A DNA stretch of 64,000 bases, taken from positions 77,550,757 to 77,614,756 of the forward strand of contig CM077165.1 in assembly GCA_039583875.1 (NCBI GenBank), given 5' to 3'. Numbering within the stretch: position 1 is the stretch's first letter; every line of letters starts with the position of its first letter. The DNA is from Platanthera guangdongensis (taxonomy: Eukaryota; Streptophyta; Magnoliopsida; Asparagales; Orchidaceae). The notes under the pieces were generated by a model. The model was given only the letters and a program-made list of their open reading frames with translations, ran no database searches and had not been told where the DNA came from. A program made the translations under genes and the position numbers. Below, in pieces: positions 32,390-42,657 of the stretch.

Positions 32390-32675
32390 AAAGGATCGGG
32401 CCCGAAAGTCCGCCGGCCTGGCCCGGTCCGGGAGAAGCCCGAGCGTCGGGCCTATCCTGGGCCCGACACCCATCCTGACAAAAAATAAAGCCTCATGGCG
32501 TGATTTCCAAATTTAGGCGAGATTTATCCCGCTTATTGGGAAATCAGGCCGGGCTGGGCCCTGAGCACCTCTTTGAGAGGGAGCCCGAGCACGGTTCGAC
32601 TCAAGTTGAACCCAGGCCAAATACGGTTGACAAAAAGCCATAGTCCGACCGGCCCGATCAAGCCCGGCCCAATAG
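32390..32675. repeat. GGCCC/GGGCC-rich dispersed repeat
   Basis: Repeated GGCCCG and CGGGCC motifs of both orientations (for example GGCCCGGTCCGG, GGCCGGGCTGGGCC, CGGCCCGATCAAGCCCGGCCC). This type of sequence is widespread in plant intergenic DNA. No ends or target-site copies were identified. Confidence 0.4.
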
Positions 32676-32688
32676 AAATTTTTTTTTG

Positions 32689-33975
32689 GATATATTTATA
32701 TACATGCAATACATAAAAAGTTTGTGGTGGCGTGCCCGGCAGGCACCTTGCCACGCAGCAGTGGGTAACTGTAGTGCAAAACTGGCCTCATCATACTCCG
32801 TGCCTGAAATCAAAGAAATTAGTTTCGGTTGGAGAGCGGGTCCACCTACTCTCTCTTTAGAGCTTTTTCTGCTTCCAGTACTACACCTCGCACTCTTTCT
32901 CTCTCCACATTTCTGCTTCGTTGATTCGGAAGGCTACCGACCTACTCTTTCTCCTTTTATATTTTACTGCAAATCTCGGAGATGTTTTTCATCCGCCTTT
33001 TCCTTTTCTCGCCGACGACATTCCATTAGTTTTTTTACCTTAATTTTCGACGGGCTAATGTTGTGGACCGAGGAAAGATAGAACTAGGGTTTTCCCGGTG
33101 CATTTCACTGGTAAGCTTCAGATCTGGAGATCTATATCTTTTTTTTCATCTCTGAGTTAACATTTCCGGCTTGCCATTTCCCTACCTATGCCAGTTGTAT
33201 AGCTGGATTTTCTTGGATCATGACACTGAGGTTTCAGTGGCCGATTTGAGCTTGTATTTTTCTGAATCCTGCTTTTACTTGAAGCCAATTTTATAGGCGA
33301 TGGAGCTTGTTGTTAAAAGTGCATGGGCGTTTTGAAGCTTTCCAAGTTTGCGAGGGAGGTTAGGTACTGATTTGTTGATGATCAGGTTACCTCCTGTTTC
33401 GAATCTCAGTGAAGTACTTTGCTCATAGTACTGGTGCTCACAATTTTTGAAGAACGTCTGCTGCGTTTCTTAGCTACATTTGGTGTTTTAAGATCTTAAT
33501 TACTGATTTTTATGCGGAAAATTCGCTCACATGTCAATGAGATTTACAAATATGTTCCTGCATGTGCATTTCTTTGCGCATACAATTAAATGCATCCAGA
33601 AGGCAAAACTGTCCTTCAGTGCCTATTTAAATAGCAATATCATAGCATGCCAAAATGAAAATATTTGTTATAAAATGATGCGCATCACTTGGATTTTATG
33701 CTTTATCTGGATTTTTCAGGTTACAGAGTTCAAGCTGATTTCATATTTAGGTCCTTGACTTTGTGAAAATGGGGAAATCTCCTGGGAAATGGATAAAGAA
33801 GCTCTTTTTGGGAAAGAAATCAGCTAGATCCCACTCTACGAAAGGAAGGGATTCATTGGTATGTCAGTTCTGATGTTTTCACTGTAACTCTGTTCCATTA
33901 TTTTCCATTCTATTTAGTTTTTGTTCTCGTGCCATTTTTCTCATTCGCAGGAGAATTTGATTAATATTTTCTGAA
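32689..33975 (+). pseudogene. IQ-domain (IQD) gene, 5' fragment: leader exon, first coding exon
   Basis: The only host gene recognised. A TATA-like stretch lies at 32689-32702 and a C/T-rich leader exon ends at 33110. A 609-bp leader intron (GT at 33111, AG at 33718-33719) leads to an exon with the ATG at 33769. The exon encodes MGKSPGKWIKKLFLGKKSAR and ten more residues, ending in phase 0 at 33858 before GTATGT. That N-terminus matches the conserved start of IQD proteins of the IQD31/32 type, calmodulin-binding scaffold proteins linked to microtubules; the match is from memory. The next acceptor (33948-33950) opens only eight codons to TGA. No IQ motif or later exon is found anywhere downstream. 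The gene is therefore truncated, or its remaining exons lie beyond the inserted elements. Confidence 0.75.
33111..33719 (+). other. Leader intron of the IQD fragment
   Basis: Begins GTAAGC after CATTTCACTG and ends TTTTTCAG before the exon carrying the ATG. It is T-rich near the acceptor. Introns in the 5' leader are usual in this gene family. Confidence 0.6.
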
Positions 33976-34566
33976 GTAAGCTTTTATTTAGTTACTCCTA
34001 CAAGTGTTCGGCGGATTTAATGATGTATGATAGTCTCTTCAGTTCAATTGCACATATGTTCAATGATTCAACAAAAAGTAAAAAAAAGATGTAAGCTTGC
34101 CCTGGAAGTGCTCTCACTTCAGAGAAGACCTTACATTCAAATCTGTTATGTGAAAAGAATCATTTCACTCTTGCAATACTAAGAAAGGATTTTCTTGAGG
34201 ATCCAATCACTGGAGTTTCTACTTGGATTCTATTAAATATACATAACTGGTTCTAAGTTGAGAACCTATACCTTATATATCTCATTCTAAGTTGAGCGCC
34301 TATACCATACATAATTGATTCTAAGTTGAGCGCCTATACCTTAGGGAGTGCCTAGGAAAGCACTTTACCTTAAAGTGCCTGACAATAGTTGAAGACACAT
34401 GCCTTGAATTGGTATGGGTGTTAATCCAAGTTCTGAAAATGAGTTTTAAATGATGATAACTTGAGATGAGATGATGCTAAATGAGTAATAAGAGTTAGAG
34501 AAACTAACTAGCACGCACCCTTGGAAACAAGTTTCAAGTACATGCGCTAGAATTTAAGTTGAATCA
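33976..34566. other. Sequence between IQD fragment and T1; 34-bp tandem repeat inside
   Basis: No gene is seen. Three tandem copies of a 34-bp unit containing TTCTAAGTTGAG start near 34251, 34285 and 34319. The rest may be intron sequence of the broken IQD gene. Confidence 0.5.
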
Positions 34567-34708
34567 TGTAGAAAGAGATGGAAAAGAAATACTTGGTGCA
34601 ATTCATTCATCCACATAGGGGCTTTAAATAGGATTACAACAGGACACCCAACACCGATAGACGGTGTGAGACTAAACTCAATAACATGAAAATACAATAT
34701 CTCTAACA
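34567..34708 (-). repeat. T1 3' LTR
   Basis: 142 bp, TG...CA ends, direct repeat of 35904-36045. Confidence 0.93.
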
Positions 34709-35903
34709 CTCCCCCTCAAGCTGAAGGGGGACCCTACAGCTTGAACATAGCATAAAAAGGAAGGTAAAAGACGGTTGGCAACGTGGGACAAAACAACCGC
34801 TACCGAGGTTCAACCGCGTGTCACCGGGGATACTTCAACCTGGCAAGAGCCACTCGACGTTGGTCCACAAAACCGACCATGACCACGCTGGATACACTCG
34901 GAGCGGAAACTAGGTCAACCACGAAAGGCCGAACCAATCCTACCAAATCCAGATAAAACGATGAGGAGACACAAACAACATATGAAATCGACCTGGGGGG
35001 CCACATGTGACTAAGGCAGGAGTCGGGAAAGAGGCATGCGAGTCGCCGTTATCACAAACACTCCCCCTCACGTGGAATACGTGCATGAAGGCATAAACTA
35101 TGCTTGCAGGCCATGACGTACACTCCCCCTCACGTATACCACGTGCACGTGTGGGACCCTCGTCGGGTACATGAATTCAGATCACGTGGAAGAAGGCCAA
35201 GTCGCAGACAAACATAACAACACAACTATAACAACAACTAGAAAAAAAACAACTTAAAAAAATGACTAAGGCAGGAGTCAGCCGGGCTGGAGAAGAAACA
35301 GCTGTAGCGCACGAAGAGCAGCATCAACAAGAGGGATGCTGGGCCGGGAAGCAGCAACGACAAGAGGCGCAGTCGGCAAGAAGAAGACCGGGTCGGAGAA
35401 GGGGCAGTTGCCAGAGAAGCAGCTGCAACAGCAACCCAGGGCCGGAGCAGCAGGGAGATGCCGGAAGCCAGGCTGGAGAAGATGAGCAGCGACAGAGGGC
35501 ATCCAGGCCGGAGAAGAAAGTGTCGTCGGGAGAAACAGAGCCGTTTGGGAGAAACAACCGTCATCACGACGGGAGAAGCAGCGGCACGACGAGGTCGTCA
35601 GGAGAAGCATCGACATGCGTTGGCGTCGTCGGGCGTAGCAGCACAGGCGGCGATGACGCAGGCGGAAGCGGTAGCGTAATCAGAGCCACAGAGCCATCGA
35701 CGACGATCCCGTCAAGGGGAGAATGTCCCGCTCTCGTCTACAGAATCAGACGACGATTCCGTCGACGGGAGCGAGGGGAAAGGCTATACCTGTGAGCCTT
35801 ATCAGGTAGCGGAAATGGAAGCACGGGTTGGGAGGGGGGGGGTTAAACAGTAGAGGAAGAACGAAAAAAATTATTTAGGTTTCGGAACCTGGCTCTGATA
35901 ACA

Positions 35904-36045
35904 TGTAGAAAGAGATGAAAAGGAAATACTTGGTGCAATTCATTCATCCACATAGGGGCTTTAAATAGGATTACAACAGGACACCCAACACCGATAGGTA
36001 GTGTGAGACTAAACTCAATAACATTAAAATACAATATCTCTAACA
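35904..36045 (-). repeat. T1 5' LTR
   Basis: 142 bp, TG...CA ends, next to the primer-binding site. It contains TTTAAATAGG, a possible TATA box, which also occurs in S1 and S2. Confidence 0.93.
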
Positions 36046-36050
36046 AATCA

Positions 36051-37356
36051 TAATAAAATTTGAATATGAAGTCATGTTTAAGAAACTAGAATAAAAGGTC
36101 TAAGGATACAAATTCAATTGTAGAGACGTGAAGATGAAAGTTACTGAGTTCAAGTGTAATGTTTTACCCTTATTTTTGTGTAGTTTATTTGTACATATTT
36201 TTTATTTGTCCATTTTTTAAATGTTAAAGTATATTGTTTCAAGTCGTTTGAGGGTCTACGCTTTCTAGTTACAAACAATATAAGCTGATCAAAATTTTGC
36301 AATCAAATGAAATTCATAGTTCATAAATAATGCAACCCGAGTCACATCTTTATTTTATTTTCATTTTCTATGTTTTTTTGTTCGCATGTCTTTGCGCATG
36401 TTTATTTCTTTTATTTTCACATATGTTATTAGCGCCAGTGTGTTTTATTTCGTGCATGTCACTTGCTCACACTCGTACGACTTATTGGTATGACTTAGCA
36501 ATAAATCCCTGAATGAAAATATCCATCAAATTAAAGTAATTGATAATTAGGGCAAGATTTAAGATTATAATTGTAGTTTAAGTGTTTTAATTTACTTTTA
36601 AAAAAAATTAAATGTAGTGTTTTTAAAAATTATAATTAATTTTAGAAATACGATTTAATAGGGAATACCAAATGAAAGAAACTTTTTGAATCCCTCCCTC
36701 CTTTATTTTCATTTAATATCTTTATTAAAAAAACCTTTGAATCCATCCCTCCTTTATTTCTATTTAGTACACTTTATTAAAAAAATCCTAACTCTATTTT
36801 CCATAAGAGAGACCCCCTCCCCCCTGTGCAGAGGAATTTGGAATAGAAAAGGAATCGAGAAACTCTTCTCTGTTTCGATTCTCCAACCGACATCTTCTAA
36901 TATTTTCTCCTAGACACTCGAAGACAACCCATTTTCCGTGATAGCTACTGGAAATGATCCTCCATCATCGACCACCACCTATGAAGCCCTACCCTGAGAT
37001 AGGACATCCTTCCCCTACTTGGTATTAGTGACCCTCACCCCCTCTTGATCTGCTACTTCCTCCACCTCACAGATCACATGTTCCCCTCACAGAATCTTAA
37101 CAGATCCTCTGTTAACCTACTGGACAATGGTTTACCCCTTCCTGTATGCCTACACAAACTTAGCCAACATCTTGAGAGCCACTTTTGACCCATACCCAAC
37201 CCTTACAATAGTTGATCCATTTTAAATCCAAATCCGAAAACCACAAGAAACTCAATTGACATAGATTGGATTCCGAATCTTCACTTTGGGAGCCTTGTTG
37301 TTTCCTCTCACTTTTCTCTTACTCGTATTGTATTAAGTATATTTCATGCTTGTTTA
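36051..37356. other. A/T-rich intergenic sequence with a 51-bp tandem duplication
   Basis: No gene is recognised. A 51-bp unit (GAATCCCTCCCTCCTTTATT and following) is duplicated at 36688 and 36739. The remainder is low complexity with no clear element ends. Confidence 0.5.
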
Positions 37357-37372
37357 GGATCCGTTTGGTTGG
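37357..37372. repeat. Possible terminal inverted repeat of PIF/Harbinger element
   Basis: GGATCCGTTTGGTTGG follows TTA (37354-37356). A 3-bp TTA/TAA target site and a G-rich end with GTTTGGTT are typical of PIF/Harbinger ends. The partner end was not found. Confidence 0.4.
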
Positions 37373-37654
37373 ACTGTTGCTGATGGAAAGCTGCTGATAA
37401 GAAAAATATTGTTTCTGGAAAGCCGAATTTTGTTAAAAAACTATTTAGGTGAAATGAAGTTGGTAAAATAGAATTTTGGAAAAGTTGTTTGTAAACAAAA
37501 CAAAGTTTTGAGTGATTTTTTTTCTTCCATAAAATAATTACCGACCAAAGAATATATAAAAATACATTTTAAATCATAATGCGACCCAATACTAAAAAAA
37601 GTCTGTCATGAAAAAGGCATTTTTTCATCCAGTTACTCTCGCGATCTTAGTTTA

Positions 37655-38110
37655 TGTTCTAGATTCATACAACTGATCCAGTATAATATCACGTAGCATG
37701 ATCATCTCGTTTACACCACCTGTAGTATCAAAGTATTTTTCTTGCCGCCCTTATGAGGCTACCCCATCATCCCGACCCTCATGCTCGCACTCAACTGAAA
37801 TCAATATCCACACACGAAGGGTGTCGACGGATGAGATTATGTAAAGTCATCGTCGCCATCACAATATCTGCCTGTTTGTCAAAGCGATAACTTGGTATGT
37901 CCCACAGTATAGCCCACTTCTTCTTTCAAATGCCGAACGAACGTTCTATCACACTTATAAACGATGACTGCGCATGATTGAACATCTCTCGACGTCCTTC
38001 TGCTCGACGACCACTACGAGCAAAGTCTGGCAAATAATACCTTGTATCTTGATACAATTTTAAATATTTTTTTTGTAGAGGATAGCCAGAATCGACCAAG
38101 TAATATTTTC
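37655..38110 (-). pseudogene. PIF/Harbinger transposase C-terminal relic
   Basis: The minus strand reads YYLVDSGYP, TRYYLPDF, NHAQSSFISVIERSFGI, a stop, KKKWAILWDIP, then IVMATMTLHNLIRRHP. These are the last part of a DDE transposase of the PIF/Harbinger family, including the D of VDSGYP and the E of VIERSFG. The stop replaces a conserved Trp (TGG to TGA). A frameshift near 37800 is followed by MIMLRDIILDQLYE, a typical C-terminus. A possible intron acceptor (TTCTTTAAG) precedes the segment at 38110. The N-terminal part is not found; element L1 begins 140 bases upstream. Confidence 0.85.
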
Positions 38111-38253
38111 TTAAAGAATATAAAAATGTTTAATTTTACACTAATTAAATTGCTCATTGCTAATTGAAATCGTGTTGATTATTGCATTTGAACACACATT
38201 AGGGTATATTAATAAGTGTATCACATTTCACATTGAGTCACATCTTAGGGTGA

Positions 38254-39897
38254 TGAGAAATTTTAATAGTTTTTAAAATATATCCAAACTATAATCCCGA
38301 AATAGGCAAGCGTACCTATCGAAATATAGTATATGAAATGTCGTATTAGACTCGGGGCATGTTGAGTACTCCTACTCACGCAAATTAATATTATTTTATC
38401 GGTAATTAACGATTGAAAATTAATAAAACTATGAACTAAAATTAACACTTGATGTAGACTTACTTTGAATTAAAATAAACTTTTCATGAACATAAAGTAC
38501 GCAAGACTCTTAAATTACTCATTCGACCGTGGAGGTTCCTAAAGTACAAAACGTCTCTCTCGAGCTCATGCTTTTGACTAACCTTAGATTGATCTATTAA
38601 GACCTTTCGGTCAGTCAAAACCCCTAAGCTTGCTTTAGGCGGTGAACCCCTCTATTGGATTTGACTCCAATCCGGAAGATCCATGTCATCCTCTCTCGAG
38701 GAGTGTATACTGCTCCTACCTTTGAGTGATCTCCTCGTATCCGCAACCTCTCGGTCATTAAGGATACGAATCTTAGATCGAAGAACATATTCGCGAAATA
38801 TGAATTCGACACGATAAAAATCAAAGATAAATCGTTAGTGAGTAAAGTAAATAACTTGACATTTTTGATAAAATTGAAAAGCTTATTTTATTCCAAGGTT
38901 CATCATAATCAAGTGCTAAAAAAAGTTTAGCTACTTAACATGATGAAGTAAATACAATACAAGAAGCACAAAAACATGATAAAAAGTGCTTGAATTGAAA
39001 TAAAGGAAAACAAAACTAATCTATGAAATCAAAATTACATAAAGAACTGAAATTGGCTAACAATCTACTCTTAGATGCCTTCCTAGATGCTCCGCCAGCT
39101 CCTGGCTTTCTCTGAAATTTATAGTAAAATTTCTGGAAGGTCACGCCCAGGTCACGCCTGTGACCTAAGCCGTGTAAGGCTCGGAAACTGCTGTCTTGAA
39201 AGCCCGGGAACGTTGAGAGAAAAACTGCCAAAAGTTGCCGTTCTGCGGGTCACGCCCCTAGGTCACGCCCGTGACCTAGGGCGTGTCAAGTTTGTTACAG
39301 GAAACAACGGGAACTCGAAACGGCGGGGAAATAACTTTGACAGTTGCTGAAGGGTCACGCCCCTAGGTCACGCCTGTGACTTAGGGTGTGTAAGCTCGAG
39401 CGCTCGCAACGAAAAACTGCTGATTGATGACTGAGTAATGCCGGGGAGTCACGCCTATGGTGCACGCCCGTGACCAATAGGTCACGCCCGTGTCCAGGGC
39501 GTGTAACCCAAAACTGGCGTGGCGTTGAGTGCGAGCTCCAGCTGGCGGCACGCACGTGTAGGATGGTCACGTCCCATGTCACGCCCGTGACACGGGGCGT
39601 GTAACTTTAATTGACATGGAATGGCCGCGGATCAGCACCTAGAGGTCACGACATGTGACTATGGTCACGCCCCATTGTCACGCCCGTGACAGTGGGCGTG
39701 TACTTGGGAAAAATTCACCTTTTCTCCATATTTTCTCCGGATCAATCCTGTCAGCTCCAAATTGCTATTAGCAGCCCAGATTGACCTGAAAATACGAAAA
39801 GAAATGAATTATTATACATATTAATGTAAAACTAAATAAACTATACTATTTATTTAATAAAAACTATACTACAATAACTATATAAATTGACTTATCA
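38254..39897 (-). repeat. L1 3' LTR
   Basis: Direct repeat of 42658-44312, starting TGAGAAATTTTAATAG and ending TTGACTTATCA on the plus strand. It contains the hairpin array at 39128-39705. Confidence 0.9.
39128..39705. repeat. CACG-CC-CGTG hairpin array in L1 3' LTR
   Basis: About six units with the core GTCACG-CC-CGTGAC and outer stems of the form GCCC...GGGC, separated by unique sequence of 60-100 bases. The unit at 39248-39283 has 12 paired bases on each side of the CC loop. Confidence 0.9.
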
Positions 39898-42173
39898 AAT
39901 ACCCACATACTTAATCTTTTGTTATTCTAGAGCAAAACTATGAGACTACTTATAAGAACTTAATATAATTTTATTAAACTAAAAAATTATTAAATCAAAA
40001 GAAAGTTAAAAATTAACTTTAGGTATTCAAATTTTTAAGTCATAAAATATGAAAGTAAAATGTGAAGAGCTAAATATTTAGCAAAGTTTTCTCATATAAA
40101 TTAATTAGACTTCAAAATTAAGTAGTTAGCAAACAAAATTAGATTTATAATTATTAACACTTTTCCACTAAAAAGAAACTTAAAAGAAATTTAAAGTACT
40201 TATGCTCTCTTAAAATTTTAATTTAATTCTAAAGCAATTATATTGGCTATTGAGTTTGAAAAAATAAATTGAAGAGGTTTTGAATTGGGGATGATGAATT
40301 TTATTTTCTTACCTCACACAATTTTTTTTTGATATTCGCGTATGTTTATCAAGAAAATGATTATCTCATTTTCCATGACATATGAACAAATATTTTTTCT
40401 TTTTTCAAATAACAAAATTGTTTAAGAGTAATGAATTTTATTTTCTTACTCCTATTTTTTTTGGGTTGCATATGTGTACTAAGAAATATTTGATTCCCAT
40501 GACATATGATCTAACAAAATAAAAGAAAAAATTGCAAATGTGTAACAAAGGATAATAAATTTTATCCTTTTATTCACATAACATATGAGCTAACAAGAAA
40601 ATAAAAAGAACAATGGAAATGCTTGTGAAAATTTAGATTAAATTAAAATAGTTAGAGAGCAACTATAGTAAATTAAAATTTTCTAAGAATCTTAAATCTT
40701 AAGTGAATATAATTAAAATCTAAAGATTATTAAACTAAGTACTATAAAATTGAAACTAATTAGAATTTGAGAGAAAAAGATTAAATAAATTCCTCAAAAC
40801 AAATTTACTTCGTAAATTTATTTTTTAAAATCAAATCACCTAAAAATTAAATCTAACTAACAATGATGAAATAAAAGATTATAAAATAAAAAATTATAAA
40901 ATAAAAAATTATATAAATTCTTATTAATAACTCAAAATAAATTTCTAAAAAACACAAAAAGTTAAGCATGGGTTTATTATATTTTTTTGAATTTTTTTCT
41001 TCTTTTTATATTTTTGGTTAAAATAAATGAAGAAAATATTTTTTAAAGATTTTTTTAATATACTTTTTGAAATTTGTAATAAAAAATAATAAAGAGTACT
41101 CCACCCCCATACTTAAAAATAAATATTGTCCCCAATATTTATATGTCAAGTAAGAGGGGAGAAAAGAAAAAGTAATAATTTTTATATATTAAAAAAACAA
41201 AATAAAAAGCAAGGATAAGTAAAGGGTGTCTCCCAAGAGTGCTTTTCTTTTTCCCGTCTTTAAGGTAGATGGTTTGGGTTAGTAAAAGGAAAAAATAAAA
41301 ATTAAAATGAACGGGCAACTTCCTTAATTCACGCTTTGGCGAAGATGCCAAAGTTAGTCGCCCGAGTACTCCTCTGCTTGATTCTTGAGGTGATTTGAAT
41401 TTTTGTAGAGGAGCGGCAAAAAGATCGTGGATGAAGTTTAATTGCAACGACTCCTCTTATACATGAAATTCGTTATTTAAAGAGAAATAAAAAAAAAGCA
41501 CGTCAGAAAATTCTTCGCAAGGAGGAGGTTCTTGCGAAGCTATATGATTATGCTCTCGTTGTTTATTTTCTAAATTTAAATTGTTATCTACAAATTCGTT
41601 TTTAAAAAATATTTTTGGACACCTAATTTTGATGAATTTTAATTTCTAAATAATTAGAAGTGGTGCTTAAAAATTCATAAAAATAAGAATCGGGTATAGT
41701 AGGAGAAGAAACATGTTTTTCTTCTAATTCACCCGATGGACCCATAATATTAATAAATTTTGAGCATAATAATTCGTCGTCCTCTTTCGAATAAGACACC
41801 AAGGGGACACATGAAGATTCATGTTCCTCCATAAGTGAAGTATTCGAAGTTGGAGAAGAATTATTAAATTTTTTTTAATAAATTCTTCATATAATAATTC
41901 CTCCTTCTCTTTGGAATAAACCACTAAGGGGGCACATGAGGATTCATGTTCCGTCCTAAGTGAAATATTCGAAGAGGGGAAATAATCATTAGAACAAGTA
42001 ATAATTACTTCTAAATTTTGGGGAGAATCAACTATGAATTGTGTAAAATCCCCAAAATTAGAAGAAGAAGTTTGCTCGATGATAAAAGAAGAATAAAAAT
42101 TCGGATCTAAATAATGATTCTCATAACTCGGGGAAATTTCCGGCTGATCTTGTGAACAAGGAAAATTAATATC
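39898..42173 (-). other. L1 internal noncoding region
   Basis: A/T-rich, without gag core or pol. On the minus strand it ends with the conserved GGGGACAAT...GTATGGGGGTGG block (about 41098-41145). A short degenerate frame at 41139-41447 contains RGVLGRLTLASSP. A duplicated Glu-rich segment lies at 41690-41960 (two copies of a part encoding CFLFSKEK-like repeats). Confidence 0.6.
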
Positions 42174-42491
42174 CTAGGTGGAAGAAATATTATTTAAATT
42201 TGAAAAAGTATTCTCATTAAGACTTGAAAAAGTATTTTCATGAATATTAGTTAAATTGGAAAAATTATTTTCATTAAAATATGAAGAAAAATTAGCATCA
42301 AAGTGAGAATAATTATTAATTGCAAAATTATTTTCATAAATTTTTTTTTGATAATAATAATAACAATAACAATTATCAATTTGATGAGGAGCACCACAAT
42401 AATAACAAGAAATTTGACGCTTTTTTGCGGCTTCCAAAAGATTAACTTTATGTGTAAACTCGACAAACTTAGCGCGCAATTGTGATAACAT
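42174..42491 (-). pseudogene. L1 gag-like ORF with zinc knuckle
   Basis: 105 codons from the ATG at 42491. The N-terminus is a predicted helix (MLSQLRAKFVEFTHKVN). The knuckle CYYCGAPHQIDNC follows, of the C-x2-C-x3-H-x4-C type that resembles the CxxCGGxHxxxxC motif of Athila-lineage Gag. After it comes an Asn/Phe/Ser-rich tail with repeats of the type NTFSSLNEN. It lies about 140 bases downstream of the primer-binding site. It probably represents a remnant of gag, shortened and repeat-expanded. Confidence 0.65.
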
Positions 42492-42630
42492 TTTTTTTGT
42501 AAAAATAAAATAGAGCAAACGGTACTTAATAAAATGGAATTCGAAAAAGAAAATGAAAACGAGAATATGGGTAGAGAAAGAGAATGATAAAATTAATACA
42601 ATTTGCGCTTTCAAAATATCAACAAAAATA

Positions 42631-42648
42631 TCCCCGACAACGGCTCCA
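42631..42648 (-). other. L1 primer-binding site
   Basis: The minus strand reads TGGAGCCGTTGTCGGGGA, nine bases from the end of the 5' LTR. It is an Athila/Tat-type site with two differences from the usual sequence. Confidence 0.85.
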
Positions 42649-42657
42649 AAAACTTCA

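Larger units (their letters stand above)
34567..36045 (-). mobile_element. T1: small non-autonomous LTR element (TRIM/LARD-like)
   Basis: A complete 1479-bp element. LTRs of 142 bp each (34567-34708 and 35904-36045) differ at about six positions. A perfect 5-bp target-site duplication AATCA flanks them (34562-34566 and 36046-36050). On the minus strand the primer-binding site TGTTATCAGAGC (35892-35903) adjoins the 5' LTR and a purine tract (34709-34717, GAGGGGGAG) precedes the 3' LTR. The interior has no gag or pol. It contains three copies of CACTCCCCCTCA and a purine-rich block (35260-35800) whose open frames are compositional. It must be moved in trans. Confidence 0.93.

Noticed and set aside
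35238..35795. Long ORFs on both strands in T1.
   Set aside because: Purine-rich composition suppresses stops on one strand and gives Leu/Ser-rich frames on the other. No known domain.
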